Program-made: the position numbers and the translations under genes
The notes under the pieces: model-generated
The model's input: the letters and a program-made list of their open reading frames with translations, nothing else
Database searches by the model: none
Told to the model about the DNA's origin: nothing
Assembly: GCA_003161435.1 (NCBI GenBank)
Contig: PMOS01000002.1
Location: 28,383 to 92,382, forward strand
Origin: Vulcanimicrobiota bacterium
GTDB taxonomy: Bacteria > Vulcanimicrobiota > Vulcanimicrobiia > Vulcanimicrobiales > Vulcanimicrobiaceae
DNA length: 64,000 bases
Direction: 5' to 3'
Part shown: piece after piece, positions 35,750 to 45,981 of the stretch
Numbering within the stretch: the first letter of the stretch is position 1
How the letters are laid out: each line of letters begins with the position of its first letter

Positions 35750-37384
35750 TTGGCCGACGAACAGCGGCCGGGGATGACGACGACTATCTTTCGCGCGCGG
35801 CGGATCGTCACAATGACCGGCGATGCGCCCGGAGCGTTGGCGACCGAGGGCGAGTATGTCGCCGCCACCGGAACGGTCGATGCGTTGCGCGAGCGCTACC
35901 CCGCTGCGGAGATCGTCGATTTCGGCGACGCGGTGATCGTGCCCGGGTTCAACGACGCGCACGCGCACCTCGCCGTCGCGGCCGAGGACATGCTGCACCT
36001 CGACCTCTCGATCGACGCCGTCTCGTCGCTGGCCGAGATCGACGCGAAATTGCGGGCCGAGCTCGCGCGAACCCGGCCCGGCGGTTGGATTCGGGGCAGC
36101 CGCTACGACGACGCGAAGATGGCCGAAGGCCGCGTGCTCACCCGCTGGGATCTCGACGACGTGAGCCGCGATCACCCGATCATGGTGCTGCAGATCGCCG
36201 GGCACTGGGGCGTCGTCAACTCCAAGGCGCTGGAGTTGGGCGGCCTCGACGAGTCGAGCGAAGATCCGCCGGGCGGCCGGTTCGGGCGCGACGCCGGCGG
36301 CCGGCTCAACGGCATCCTGTTCGAGACGGCGATCTTCGACTTCGCGTATCCGCAGGCGACGCGGCTGCCGCAGACGATCGCGCCGGCGAGCACGCCCGAA
36401 GACCGGCTGCGCGGCCTCGGTCTGGCGATGCAGGCCTTTCACGCAGCCGGAATCACGTCGGTCACCGACGCGATGTGTGGTCCCGACGACATCACGCTCT
36501 TCGAAACGGCGCAACGGCGCGAGCAGCTCTCGATGCGCGTCAACATGCTGCTCCACTTCGAGCATTACGGGCTGCTCGCGCAGCGCGAGATCCGCACCGG
36601 TTCGGGCGACCGCCGCCTGCGGCTGGGCGGAATCAAGGCCTTCGTCGACGGCGCGATCGGCGGGCGCACCTGTCTGATGGACGAGCCGTTCGAGGGGACG
36701 ACCGACGACTTCGGCATGCAGACGCTCTCCGACGCGATCTTGAGCGACGTCGTGCGCATGGCGCATCAGGACGGCAACCGCGTCTGCGTGCACGCCAACG
36801 GGGACCGCGCGATCGGCAAGCTGCTCGACCAGGTGGAGGCCGCGCAGCGTGAGCAGCCCAAGCCCGACCTTCATCATCGCATCGAGCACTGCAGCATCGT
36901 CAACGACGAGATCCTGCGGCGGATGAAGAACGTCGGCGCGATCGCGGCTCCGTTCGGGAGCTACGTCCACTATCACGGCGGAAAGCTGCTCGAGTGGTAC
37001 GGGCCCAAGCGGATCGAGCGAATGTTCGCGCACCGTTCGTTTATCGACCACGGCGTCGCCGTCGCCGGGTCGTCGGACTACCCGTGCGGCCCGTTCCAGC
37101 CGCTGCTCGCGCTGCAGTCGTGCGTCACGCGCACCGGCTACGACGGCACGCCGCTGGGACTCTCGCAGCGCATCACGCCGTACGAAGCGCTCTCGCTGTA
37201 CACGACGAACGCCGCGTACGCGTCGGGTGAAGACGACGTCAAAGGCCGGCTCGCGCCCGGCTACCTGGCTGACTTCGTCGCGCTCGACGACGACCCGTTG
37301 ACGGTCGATCCCGCGACGCTCGGGGCGGTAGGCGTGCGCGCGACCTACGTCGGCGGCGCGAAAGTGTGGGACCGCGCGGCCTGA
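35750..37384 (+). CDS. YtcJ-like amidohydrolase
   Basis: PGFNDAHAHL, GGIKAFVDGAIGGRTCLM, HHRIEHCSIV, GSSDYPCGPFQPLLALQSCVTR. Confidence 0.88.
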   Translation: MADEQRPGMTTTIFRARRIVTMTGDAPGALATEGEYVAATGTVDALRERYPAAEIVDFGDAVIVPGFNDAHAHLAVAAEDMLHLDLSIDAVSSLAEIDAKLRAELARTRPGGWIRGSRYDDAKMAEGRVLTRWDLDDVSRDHPIMVLQIAGHWGVVNSKALELGGLDESSEDPPGGRFGRDAGGRLNGILFETAIFDFAYPQATRLPQTIAPASTPEDRLRGLGLAMQAFHAAGITSVTDAMCGPDDITLFETAQRREQLSMRVNMLLHFEHYGLLAQREIRTGSGDRRLRLGGIKAFVDGAIGGRTCLMDEPFEGTTDDFGMQTLSDAILSDVVRMAHQDGNRVCVHANGDRAIGKLLDQVEAAQREQPKPDLHHRIEHCSIVNDEILRRMKNVGAIAAPFGSYVHYHGGKLLEWYGPKRIERMFAHRSFIDHGVAVAGSSDYPCGPFQPLLALQSCVTRTGYDGTPLGLSQRITPYEALSLYTTNAAYASGEDDVKGRLAPGYLADFVALDDDPLTVDPATLGAVGVRATYVGGAKVWDRAA

Positions 37385-38244
37385 TGTCGGGCCTGGTCGA
37401 GATCCAGCTGCTCAACGGGATCGTCCAAGGGATGATCTACGCGCTCGTCGCCGCCGGCCTCACGCTGATCTTCGGGATGCTCGACATCCCCAACTTCGCG
37501 CACGGCGCGTTCTACGCCCTCGGCGCGTACGTTGCGTTCACCGTCGTCGCGGCGACCGGCAATTTTTGGCTGGCGATCGCGGTCGTTCCGCTCGTCGTCG
37601 CGGGGCTGGGATTGGTCGTCGACGCGTTTGCGATGCGGCGACTGGCGCGCGCGGGCCACGTCTATCAGATATTGTTCACCCTGGGGCTGGTGCTGATCGC
37701 GCAAGAAGCGATCGTGCTGATTTGGGGAGCGAACCCGACCAGCGTCGACGTCCCGCGCGCGCTCGACGGCGGTGTACCGCTGGGCGTGGTCAGCTTCCCG
37801 TACTACCGGCTGTTCTTGGTCGCCGCCTCGGCGCTGGTGATCGGCGCGGTGTGGTTGGCGCTCGAACGCACCAAGTACGGCGCGATCATCCGAGCGGGGA
37901 TCGACGATCCCGAGATGGTCGCCTGCATCGGCATCGACGTGCAGCTGCTGTTCACCATCGTGTTCGGGATCGGCGTCGGGCTGGCCGGGCTGGCCGGCGC
38001 GCTGATCCTGCCGATTCGCGGCGGGCAGCCGGCGATGGGGAACGAGTTGATGGCGACCAGCTTCGCCGTCGTCGTGATCGGCGGGCTCGGCAGCTATCTC
38101 GGGGCGGTCGTCGGCGGGATCTTCGTCGGGCTGACGCAGGCGATCATGACGATCCTGTATCCGGCGGCGTCGGAGGTCGCGATCTTCGCGGCGATGGCGC
38201 TCGTCATCCTGATCCGGCCGCAGGGGCTGTTCGGCAAGCGATGA
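37384..38244 (+). CDS. livH: branched-chain amino acid-type ABC transporter permease LivH
   Basis: NGIVQGMIYALVAAGLTLIFGMLDIPNFAHGAFYALGAY. Confidence 0.93.
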   Translation: MSGLVEIQLLNGIVQGMIYALVAAGLTLIFGMLDIPNFAHGAFYALGAYVAFTVVAATGNFWLAIAVVPLVVAGLGLVVDAFAMRRLARAGHVYQILFTLGLVLIAQEAIVLIWGANPTSVDVPRALDGGVPLGVVSFPYYRLFLVAASALVIGAVWLALERTKYGAIIRAGIDDPEMVACIGIDVQLLFTIVFGIGVGLAGLAGALILPIRGGQPAMGNELMATSFAVVVIGGLGSYLGAVVGGIFVGLTQAIMTILYPAASEVAIFAAMALVILIRPQGLFGKR

Positions 38245-39158
38245 CGCGCTTCGCCGTGCTGGTCGTCGTCGTCGCGCTCGCGCCGCTCGTGTTGCACTAT
38301 CCCGAGCTCGAGACGCAGATCCTCACCTTCGGGCTGCTGGCCGTCGCGTTCAACCTGCTGCTGGGCGAGATGGGATTTCTCTCGTTCGGGCAGGCGACGT
38401 TCAACGGCGTCGGCGCGTACGTCGCAGCCAACGCGCTGATCGCCGCGCATGCGGCGCTCCCGCTCGCGCTGCTCGCCGGGCTCGTCGCCGGCGGTGCTTC
38501 CGCCGCGGTGATCGGCGCGCTCGCGATTACCGGGCGCGGCGTCTATGGCGTGATGCTCACCTTCGCGTTCAACGAGATGGCGTACTATATCGCGTTCCAG
38601 TGGCGCGACGTCACCGGCGGCGACAACGGTTTGCGGGGCATCCCGAGCCCGGCGCTGTTCGGCCTTTCGCTCGACGACGCGACGCGCTACTACTATTTCA
38701 CCGCCGTCGTCGTGCTGCTGGCCTTCGCGGCGCTGCTGCGCATCATCGACTCGCCGTTCGGCGCCGTGCTGCGCGCGATCCGCGAGAACGAGGACCGCGC
38801 GCGGGCGATCGGCTTTCGCGTGCGCCGCTACAAGATCGCCGCGTTCGCGATCTCGGGCGCGCTGTCGGGGCTGGCCGGCGGGCTGTACGCCGAGCTGTTT
38901 CGTTTCGTCCCGCTGCAAGCGATCGACCTCGACACGTCGACCAACGTCGTCATCGCAACGCTGCTGGGCGGGATCGGATCGCCGTACGGCCCGCTGCTCG
39001 GTGCGGCGATCTTCACCGTGCTGTCGAACTCGCTCAGCCACGTCTGGTCGCATTGGCCGCTCGTGTTCGGGCTGATCTTCTGCGCCGTCGTGCTGTTCTT
39101 CCGCGGCGGGTTGTGGGGGATCGCCGATCGTTGGGGACGCCGTGCTGCGCACGCGTGA
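38241..39158 (+). CDS. livM: branched-chain amino acid-type ABC transporter permease LivM
   Basis: LAVAFNLLLGEMGFLSFGQATFNGVGAY; ATGA overlap. Confidence 0.93.
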   Translation: MTRFAVLVVVVALAPLVLHYPELETQILTFGLLAVAFNLLLGEMGFLSFGQATFNGVGAYVAANALIAAHAALPLALLAGLVAGGASAAVIGALAITGRGVYGVMLTFAFNEMAYYIAFQWRDVTGGDNGLRGIPSPALFGLSLDDATRYYYFTAVVVLLAFAALLRIIDSPFGAVLRAIRENEDRARAIGFRVRRYKIAAFAISGALSGLAGGLYAELFRFVPLQAIDLDTSTNVVIATLLGGIGSPYGPLLGAAIFTVLSNSLSHVWSHWPLVFGLIFCAVVLFFRGGLWGIADRWGRRAAHA

Positions 39159-39879
39159 GCTGACCAAGCGCTTCGGCGCGCACGTCGCGGTCGACGCGGT
39201 CGACATCGACGTGCGGCCGGGAACCTTGCACGCGATCATCGGCCCCAACGGCGCCGGCAAAACGACGTTGTTCAACCTGCTCAGCGGCGAGTTGCGCCCG
39301 AGCGGCGGGTCGATCGAGTTCGCCGATTGCGACGTGACGCGGCTGGACGCAACGAGCCGCTCGCACCTGGGGATGGGCCGCTCGTTCCAGCGCACCAACG
39401 TGTTCCCGAAACTGACGGTGTTCGAGAACGTCCGCTTGGCGGCGCAGTCACGCACCGACCAGAGCTTCGCGCTCTGGCGAACCGCGGCGTCGCTGCCCGC
39501 GGTGAACGCGCGAGCCGAAGCCGCGCTCGAAGAGATCGGCCTGCTCGGGCATCGCGCGCAGCTCGCGAGCGAGCTCGCCGGCGGCGACCAGCGGCTGCTC
39601 GAGCTGGCGATCACGCTCGCGACCGATCCGGTGCTGCTGCTGCTCGACGAACCCTCGCAGGGGCTCTCGCCCGAGGACGCGCGACGGTTGATCGATCGCA
39701 TCGGCGCGTTGGCCGCGCGCTACACGATCGTGCTGATCGAGCACAATATGCCGCTGGTGATGGGACTCTCCGACGAGATCACGGTGATGAACTTCGGCCG
39801 CATCCTGGCGCACGGGACGCCGGCGGAGATTCGCGCCGATCCCGCTGTCCGCGCAGCGTATCTCGGGAAGACCGCCTAG
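39142..39879 (+). CDS. livG: ABC transporter ATP-binding protein LivG
   Basis: GPNGAGKTTLFNLLSG Walker A; LAGGDQRLLELAITLATDPVLLLLDEPSQGL. Confidence 0.93.
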   Translation: MLRTRELTKRFGAHVAVDAVDIDVRPGTLHAIIGPNGAGKTTLFNLLSGELRPSGGSIEFADCDVTRLDATSRSHLGMGRSFQRTNVFPKLTVFENVRLAAQSRTDQSFALWRTAASLPAVNARAEAALEEIGLLGHRAQLASELAGGDQRLLELAITLATDPVLLLLDEPSQGLSPEDARRLIDRIGALAARYTIVLIEHNMPLVMGLSDEITVMNFGRILAHGTPAEIRADPAVRAAYLGKTA

Positions 39880-40571
39880 TGCTCGAACTGTCCGGCGTCG
39901 ACACGTATTACGGCGCGAGCTGGATCCTCAAGGGCGTCTCGCTGCGCGTCCCCGACGGCGGCGTCGTCGCGCTGTTGGGTCGCAACGGCGCCGGGAAATC
40001 GACCACCCTGAAAACGATCGTCGGACTGGTTGCGCCACGGGCGGGTTCGGTGTGCTTCGACGGCTCGGAGATCGGCGGCGCAGCGCCGCACGTCGTGAAC
40101 CGGCGCGGCATCGCTTACGTCCCCGAAGAGCGCCGCATCTTCAAGGACCTGACGGTCGACGAGCACCTGGCGATCGCGACCCGCGGCAACGCATGGCCGC
40201 GCAAGCGCGTGTTCGGGCTGTTCCCCGCGCTGGCGCCGTTGCGCGACCGGCGCGGCCGCTACCTGAGCGGCGGCGAACAGCAGATGCTGGCGATCGCCCG
40301 GGCGCTGGTGACCGGGCCGCGGCTGCTGCTCCTCGACGAGCCCTCGCAGGGCCTGGCGCCGGTGATCGTCGATGCGGTCATCTCGTCGATCGAGGCGATG
40401 CGCGACGAGGGACTGGCGATCTTGCTGGTGGAGCAGAACGTCGAGCTCGCCCTGGGCGTCGCCGATCGTGCCGCCGTCATCGACCAAGGCACGATCGTCT
40501 TCGATGGGACGGCCGCCGAGCTGCGCGCGCGCGGCGATCTCCAAGCGACCTATTTGGGCGTCGGAACGTGA
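39879..40571 (+). CDS. livF: ABC transporter ATP-binding protein LivF
   Basis: GRNGAGKSTTLKTIVGL; YLSGGEQQMLAIARALVTGPRLLLLDEPSQGLAP; GTG 39879 overlapping livG stop. Confidence 0.93.
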   Translation: MLELSGVDTYYGASWILKGVSLRVPDGGVVALLGRNGAGKSTTLKTIVGLVAPRAGSVCFDGSEIGGAAPHVVNRRGIAYVPEERRIFKDLTVDEHLAIATRGNAWPRKRVFGLFPALAPLRDRRGRYLSGGEQQMLAIARALVTGPRLLLLDEPSQGLAPVIVDAVISSIEAMRDEGLAILLVEQNVELALGVADRAAVIDQGTIVFDGTAAELRARGDLQATYLGVGT

Positions 40572-40583
40572 AAGGAACGAACC

Positions 40584-41777
40584 ATGCAACGGAACCACTT
40601 TCTCGCAACGACCGGCGGCGCGGCCGCCGCGCTGCTGGCCGGAGTCCCGGCCCGCGCGGCGGACGATGAGGTCGTCTTCGCCGGGATCTACTCGTCGACC
40701 GGCGCGTACGCGGCGTTCGGACGCGACACCGACCGCGGCTTCTCGCTCGCCGTCAATGAGGTCAAGAAGTCCGTCGCCGGCCACCCGATCAAGTACATCA
40801 CCCGCGACGACCAGACCAAGCCCGACGTCGGGCAGCAGCAGGCTACCGACGCCTTCGAGCACGACGGTGCACGGTTCTTCGCCGGCTGCGCGTCGAGCGC
40901 GGTGGCGCTGGCGATCGCGCAGGTCGTCAAGGACAAGCACGCGCTGTTCTGGACCAGCGTCGGCGCCGACGAGATCACCGGCAAAGACTGCAACGCGTAC
41001 ACGTTCCGCTGGTCGGTCCCGGCCTACGGCGCGGTGCGTGCCGCGATGTATCCGTTCATCCAGAAGTATCCGAACGCGAAGAAGTGGTACACGATCACGC
41101 CGTCCTACGTGTTCGGCGAATCGCTGCTCACCAACGTCAAAGAAGTCGCTCAGGAGAAGGGCCTCACCTTGATCGGCAACGACTACCACCCGCTCGGCGC
41201 GACCGAGTTCTCGAACTACATTGCCAAGGCGGCCGAAGCCAAGCCCGACGTCCTGTGCCTGCTCAACTTCGGCGGCGACGCGATCAAAGCGCTCAAGACC
41301 GCCAACAGCTACGGGCTCAAGAAGACGACCAAGATCCTCTACGTCTGGAGCGGCGGGCTACTCGACTTCTCGGGGATCGGCGCCGACGATCTCGACGGCG
41401 TGTACGCCGGCTGCCAGTACTGGCACGACGCGACGCCGGCGACGCGCAAAGCCAGCGAAGCATACAAGACCGCCTACGGCGAGCCCCTCGGCTACGTCGG
41501 CGCATCGGCATACATCGAGGCGAAGCTCACGTTCGACGGCATCGCGCGCGCGAAGTCGATCGACCCTGCTCACGCTGCGAAAGCGCTCGAGGGCTATAAG
41601 TATGCCGGTCCTACGGGCCCCGAAGAGGTTCGCGCGTTCGATCACCAAGTGATCAAGCCGTATTACCTGCTCGTCGGCAAACCCAAGAGCGCGATGAAGG
41701 ATCAATGGGACTACGTCGACACCGTCGCGTCCGGCTCGTATCCGGTCCCGCAGGGCCGGAGTCTTTGTAAGTTGTGA
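40584..41777 (+). CDS. ABC transporter substrate-binding protein (LivJ-like)
   Basis: Signal peptide; DEVVFAGIYSSTGAYAAFGRDTDRGFSLAVNEV periplasmic-binding fold type I. Confidence 0.92.
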   Translation: MQRNHFLATTGGAAAALLAGVPARAADDEVVFAGIYSSTGAYAAFGRDTDRGFSLAVNEVKKSVAGHPIKYITRDDQTKPDVGQQQATDAFEHDGARFFAGCASSAVALAIAQVVKDKHALFWTSVGADEITGKDCNAYTFRWSVPAYGAVRAAMYPFIQKYPNAKKWYTITPSYVFGESLLTNVKEVAQEKGLTLIGNDYHPLGATEFSNYIAKAAEAKPDVLCLLNFGGDAIKALKTANSYGLKKTTKILYVWSGGLLDFSGIGADDLDGVYAGCQYWHDATPATRKASEAYKTAYGEPLGYVGASAYIEAKLTFDGIARAKSIDPAHAAKALEGYKYAGPTGPEEVRAFDHQVIKPYYLLVGKPKSAMKDQWDYVDTVASGSYPVPQGRSLCKL

Positions 41778-41784
41778 CGATCGA

Positions 41785-41806
41785 GTCATCCTGAGTTCGT
41801 CGAAGG
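41785..41806 (+). repeat. dispersed intergenic repeat copy B (GTCATCCTGAGTTCGTCGAAGG)
   Basis: Matches reverse complement of 35707-35728 except three positions. Confidence 0.65.
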
Positions 41807-41839
41807 ATCGCCTCGGCTTGCGCAATCGGGCCTTGTAGT

Positions 41840-42700
41840 CTAGTCCGTGTGTTCGCGAAGCGAGCCGACTTCGCGAGCGTAGACGTGCGTGAACTCCGCG
41901 CCGAGTAAGAACAGATACGACGAGTAGTAGAGCCAGAGCAGGACGACGATCACGGATGCCGCGCTGCCGTAGGTCCACGGCAGGTTTTCGGTGGCGAGAT
42001 AGATCCCGATCGCCGATTGCGCTAGCGCGAAGCCGAAGGCGGTGGTGAGCGCGCCGATCCAGACATCGGTCCAAGCCAGATGGGTACCGGGAAGCCACTT
42101 GAACAGCGCGGCGACGATCGGCGCGAGGATCAGCGCACCGATCAGGCCGACGCCGAGATGAATCCCGATCGTCGCGCCGAGCCCGCGCGCGCCGGCGGCG
42201 TGGACGGCGGCTTCGAACGCCGCGCTGCCGAAGACGACGAGTGTCATGCCGCCGATGACGCACACCGACAAAGCGCCGGCCGCGAGGAACGCGACGAACG
42301 TGCGCATCAGCCCGTTGCGATGTTGCACCGGCGTGTTCCACATCGCGTGCAGGGCGCGCTGCAGCGCGTAGAAGAGCCGCGAGCCGGCGAACAGCGCGAT
42401 GACGATCGACAGCGTGGTGGCGAGCGCGCTGCCGTGCGGCGAGCGGGCTTGGCTGGAGATCACGCCGTTGAGGGCGCGGACTCCGCCATGGCCGACGATC
42501 GGGTCGATCACCAGGGCCAACCCATGCAGCACCGCGCGCTCGTCGCCGAACGTCTCGGCGACGTGCAGCGCGATGAGCAGCAGCGGCGCGAGCGCGAGCG
42601 CGGCGAACGCCGCCATCGCGGCGGCGTAGAGCCAGCCGTCGTCGCGGCTCCACTGCGCGTACGTCTCGCGGGTCAGCCGGCCGAGTACCGCCGCGGTCAT
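41840..42700 (-). CDS. YihY/BrkB family membrane protein
   Basis: DDGWLYAAAMAAFAALALAPLLLIAL..., FKWLPGTHLAWTDVWIGAL, GSAASVIVVLLWLYYSSYLFLLGAEFTHVYARE. Confidence 0.9.
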   Translation of the reverse strand: MTAAVLGRLTRETYAQWSRDDGWLYAAAMAAFAALALAPLLLIALHVAETFGDERAVLHGLALVIDPIVGHGGVRALNGVISSQARSPHGSALATTLSIVIALFAGSRLFYALQRALHAMWNTPVQHRNGLMRTFVAFLAAGALSVCVIGGMTLVVFGSAAFEAAVHAAGARGLGATIGIHLGVGLIGALILAPIVAALFKWLPGTHLAWTDVWIGALTTAFGFALAQSAIGIYLATENLPWTYGSAASVIVVLLWLYYSSYLFLLGAEFTHVYAREVGSLREHTD

Positions 42701-42716
42701 CGCGGACGTGCTCCTG

Positions 42717-43598
42717 TCAGTCGACGTCGATCGTGGTGACGCGGCGCAGGTCGCGGCGCTGGTTCGCTTCGTCGAACGCCAGGCCGCGGTGCATCGTGCA
42801 GCGGTTGTCCCAGATCACGAAGTCGCCGGCGCGCCAGGTGTGCCGGTAGACGAACTGCGGCAGCGTCGCGAGCGCGAGCAGCTCGCGCAGCAGCAGCCGC
42901 CCGTCGGGGACGGGCCAGCCGACGATGTGCTCGGCGTGGGATGCGACGTATACGCTCTTGCGGTGCGAGCCGGGGTGCACGCGCACCAGCGGCTGTTCCG
43001 CGCCGGGGAACTTGGCGCGCTCCGCTTCGCTGAACTCGGTGAAGCCGATCGTCGAGCGCGAGTAGATGATCGAGTGGAACGCGCGCAGATCTTCGATCTG
43101 CGCTTTGAGGGCGTCGGGGAATGCGTCGTACGCGGCGCGCATGTCGGCGTATTCCGTCTCGCCGCCCGTGGCGGGGACTTCTTTTGCCGAGAGCATCGAA
43201 TAGCGCGCCGGCGGGTTCTGGAACGAGGAATCGGAGTGCCACAGGCGGTTGCCGAGCGCGTACATGCGCCGGCGGTCCGCCAGATCCATGATCTCGCCGT
43301 TCTCGTCGAGGTTCGAGATGTCGGTGAGCGCCGGATCGGCGGAGCGTGCGGCCGGGTTGATCACGCGAAGTCCGACGGTCGTCACCAGTTGTCCGCCGAG
43401 CCGTCGGGCGAAGGCGGCTTGCGCTTCGTCGGTGATCTCCTGGTTGCGGATCACCAGCACCGCATAGCGGTCCATCAGCGCGCGCACGCCGTCGAGCGCC
43501 GCGTCGTCGAGCGCGCGCAGATCGGTGCCGGTGAGCTCGCCGGCGAACAGCGGGTGCAGCTGTTCCGCCGGAGCGTGAGCGGTGGTCATGGCGCTCAC
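42717..43598 (-). CDS. TauD/TfdA family Fe(II)/2-oxoglutarate-dependent dioxygenase
   Basis: WHSDSSF...; GDFVIWDNRCTMHRGLAFD; GTGA overlap with upstream oxidoreductase. Confidence 0.92.
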   Translation of the reverse strand: MSAMTTAHAPAEQLHPLFAGELTGTDLRALDDAALDGVRALMDRYAVLVIRNQEITDEAQAAFARRLGGQLVTTVGLRVINPAARSADPALTDISNLDENGEIMDLADRRRMYALGNRLWHSDSSFQNPPARYSMLSAKEVPATGGETEYADMRAAYDAFPDALKAQIEDLRAFHSIIYSRSTIGFTEFSEAERAKFPGAEQPLVRVHPGSHRKSVYVASHAEHIVGWPVPDGRLLLRELLALATLPQFVYRHTWRAGDFVIWDNRCTMHRGLAFDEANQRRDLRRVTTIDVD

Positions 43599-44476
43599 GA
43601 CGCGGGCGGCTCCTCGTAGAGTTGCATGAGCGCGCCGGGGCCGCCCGGCGGCCGGCCTTGCGCGACGAAGAGGCGATAGAGCGTCGTCGCGGCGGCCGTG
43701 AGGGGCATCGGCGCTTTGTTCGCGCGCGCGACGTCGTCGATGATGTCGAGGTCTTTGAGCATGATGAAGGTCGGCGTGCGCCTGAAGCGACCGGCGACCA
43801 GATCGTGACCGTGAACGCGGCGGATCTCCGAGTCGGCCCAGCCGCCGGCGAGCGCGTCGACCAGCAAGTCCGGGTCGAGCCCGGCGCGGCGCGCGTACGC
43901 GATCACCTCGGCCCACAGCGCGATGCTGGCGGCGACGACGGCTTGATTGCACGACTTCGCGGCTTCACCGCTCCCGACCGGGCCCATGTGCGTGACGTTG
44001 CGCGCATACGCGGCGAGCCACGGCGTCACGCGCGCGACGTCGGCGTCGTCGCCGCCGAGGAAGACCGACAATGTGCCGGCCTTGGCGCCGACCGCGCCGC
44101 CGGAGACCGGCGCGTCGACCCAAGCGACGCCGTTGCCGCGCAGCCGCCGCGACGCGAGGCGCGCGGTCTCCGGGTGGATCGTCGAGTGGTCGATCACGAT
44201 GCTGCCGCGCCGCGCTCCCTCGGCGACGCCCTTGGCGCCGAACACGACCTCTTCGACCGCGTCGCCGTCGGTCACGCAGAGGAACACCGCGTCGCAGGCC
44301 GCGGCCAGCTCGGCGGGCGACGCAACGGCGGTCGCGCCGGCGTCGAGCGCGGGCTGCAGCTTTTCCGGCGTGCGGCCCCAGACGTGGACGCGATGCCCCG
44401 CCGCGATCAGCTGCAAGCACATCGGCTTCCCGATGTCGCCGAGGCCGATCCAACCGAACGCGTTCGTGCTCTCCAT
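43595..44476 (-). CDS. NAD(P)-dependent 3-hydroxyisobutyrate dehydrogenase-like oxidoreductase
   Basis: FGWIGLGDIGKPMCLQLIAAGHRVHVWGRTPEK; DAPVSGGAVGAKAGTLSVFLGG. Confidence 0.93.
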   Translation of the reverse strand: MESTNAFGWIGLGDIGKPMCLQLIAAGHRVHVWGRTPEKLQPALDAGATAVASPAELAAACDAVFLCVTDGDAVEEVVFGAKGVAEGARRGSIVIDHSTIHPETARLASRRLRGNGVAWVDAPVSGGAVGAKAGTLSVFLGGDDADVARVTPWLAAYARNVTHMGPVGSGEAAKSCNQAVVAASIALWAEVIAYARRAGLDPDLLVDALAGGWADSEIRRVHGHDLVAGRFRRTPTFIMLKDLDIIDDVARANKAPMPLTAAATTLYRLFVAQGRPPGGPGALMQLYEEPPAS

Positions 44477-44532
44477 GCGCTCCGCTTCGCGCACGGACCG
44501 CGTGAACCGTTTCCGCCCGCCCGCGCACCCTG

Positions 44533-45981
44533 CTAGGGGGTGACGATCGCGGCGCGCAGGTCGACGAACGGTCCGCCTTCCTTCGCGTTGGCGAGATCGG
44601 GCTCGAGCCGAATCTCGTGCGGACCGCTCGTCGGCCAGCGCCAGGCAAAGAGAAGGGTGCCGGGTAGCGCGCGGCCGGCGCTCGATTTGTTCTGCCAGAT
44701 CCCGGTGCGGTCGACCGGCTCGCGACCGTCGATCAGCAGCCGCGCACGGCCGAGCTCGCAGCAGCGTTCGCCCAGCGTGCCCAGCAGTGCGAAGCCCGAG
44801 CCGGTGAACCGGAACGTTTGCGGCAGCGCGGCGCCGTGCGCGATGGTCGTCGTCGGTGCTTCGCGCCAGGGGGCGCTGGGTTCCGCGCGTTCGTCGGGCG
44901 CCAGCGCGCCGGCGGCGATCTCGAGTGCGAGGCCACCGTTCGACTGCCAAGCGGTGACGATTGCGGCCGGCGGCGGGCCGTCGAAGAAACGCCCGTACGC
45001 GCCGTCGGCGTCGCGCCGCGCGTGCGCCGCGGTCGCCGCGTTGTGGAGAATCCAGTCTCGTGCGAACGCGTCGCCGCCGCGCGCGAGTTGCAGCATCGCG
45101 AGCACGAGCGGCTCGACGACGTCGTTCTCGGCCTGGAAGTCGGTGAAGATTCCGCGTTCGTCGTCGAGCGCGCGGATCGCGTGCGCAGTGGAACGCGCCT
45201 CGCGCCCGTATCGTTCGACGTGCGTCGCCCGCGCCAGCTCGAGGGCAGCCTCGATCATCACGCCATTGACGGAGGCGAAGAAGCGGTGCGGCAGCGGTTT
45301 GCACGACCGCCCATCGTCGAACACGTAGACCGTGTAGAGCCCGAGCTGGGGATCGAGGAACCAGCGGCGGATCGCGTCGTAGCGGCGCTGTGCCTGATCG
45401 AGGTAGTCGACGCGCTGCGTGCGCTCGGCGAGCAACACGGCGGCCAGCGTCGCGTTCGCATCGGTTTCGAGCGTCTTGAGGCCCCCGCTCTCCGCGTGCG
45501 GGCGCTGGTAGTCGATCTCGGGGCAGGCACCGCGCGCGTAGACGTCTGACTCCGCGACGGCCGCGTACGCGGCTTGCGCGTTGCGCAGGGCCGCGTCGTC
45601 GTGGGTGATGTCGTAGGTGCGCAGCGCCGCGACCGCGTCCCACATCGGCACATCGCTCCAGTTGTCGCATTGCGGCGCGCGGCACGGACCATACTGCGGT
45701 TCCGTCGCTTCGAGCGCGCGGAAGATCGGGAGCAGCGCGTCCCCGGCGCCGAGCAGACGACGCTCGTACAGCACGCCTGTGAGGCTGTCGCTGGCCCAGT
45801 CGATGTTCCCCGCGCCGCAGCTCGGATCGAGACATGAGCGCCAGCGGCCGTCGCCGGCGTAGAAGCGCGTGGTCAGCGTCGTCGTCGCGTCGTCGGCGAG
45901 CTGCCGAAACGTCGCCGGCGCAGAGCTATCGAGCGGAGACGCCAGCGCGACGGCGACCAACGCGGCGGCGAGCGCCTTCAG
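44533..45981 (-). CDS. secreted glycosidase-like protein (GH76-like alpha/alpha toroid)
   Basis: Signal-peptide-like N-terminus; WASDSLTGVLYE, CDNWSDVPMWDAVAAL; start ambiguous (CTG 45981 overlapping LivF stop, or TTG 45957). Confidence 0.55.
   Translation of the reverse strand: MKALAAALVAVALASPLDSSAPATFRQLADDATTTLTTRFYAGDGRWRSCLDPSCGAGNIDWASDSLTGVLYERRLLGAGDALLPIFRALEATEPQYGPCRAPQCDNWSDVPMWDAVAALRTYDITHDDAALRNAQAAYAAVAESDVYARGACPEIDYQRPHAESGGLKTLETDANATLAAVLLAERTQRVDYLDQAQRRYDAIRRWFLDPQLGLYTVYVFDDGRSCKPLPHRFFASVNGVMIEAALELARATHVERYGREARSTAHAIRALDDERGIFTDFQAENDVVEPLVLAMLQLARGGDAFARDWILHNAATAAHARRDADGAYGRFFDGPPPAAIVTAWQSNGGLALEIAAGALAPDERAEPSAPWREAPTTTIAHGAALPQTFRFTGSGFALLGTLGERCCELGRARLLIDGREPVDRTGIWQNKSSAGRALPGTLLFAWRWPTSGPHEIRLEPDLANAKEGGPFVDLRAAIVTP

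Noticed and set aside
41358-42653. Minus-strand ORF containing RRSFDELRMTR
   Set aside because: That peptide comes from translating the intergenic repeat at 41785-41806; the ORF is otherwise a shadow of the substrate-binding protein and BrkB gene.
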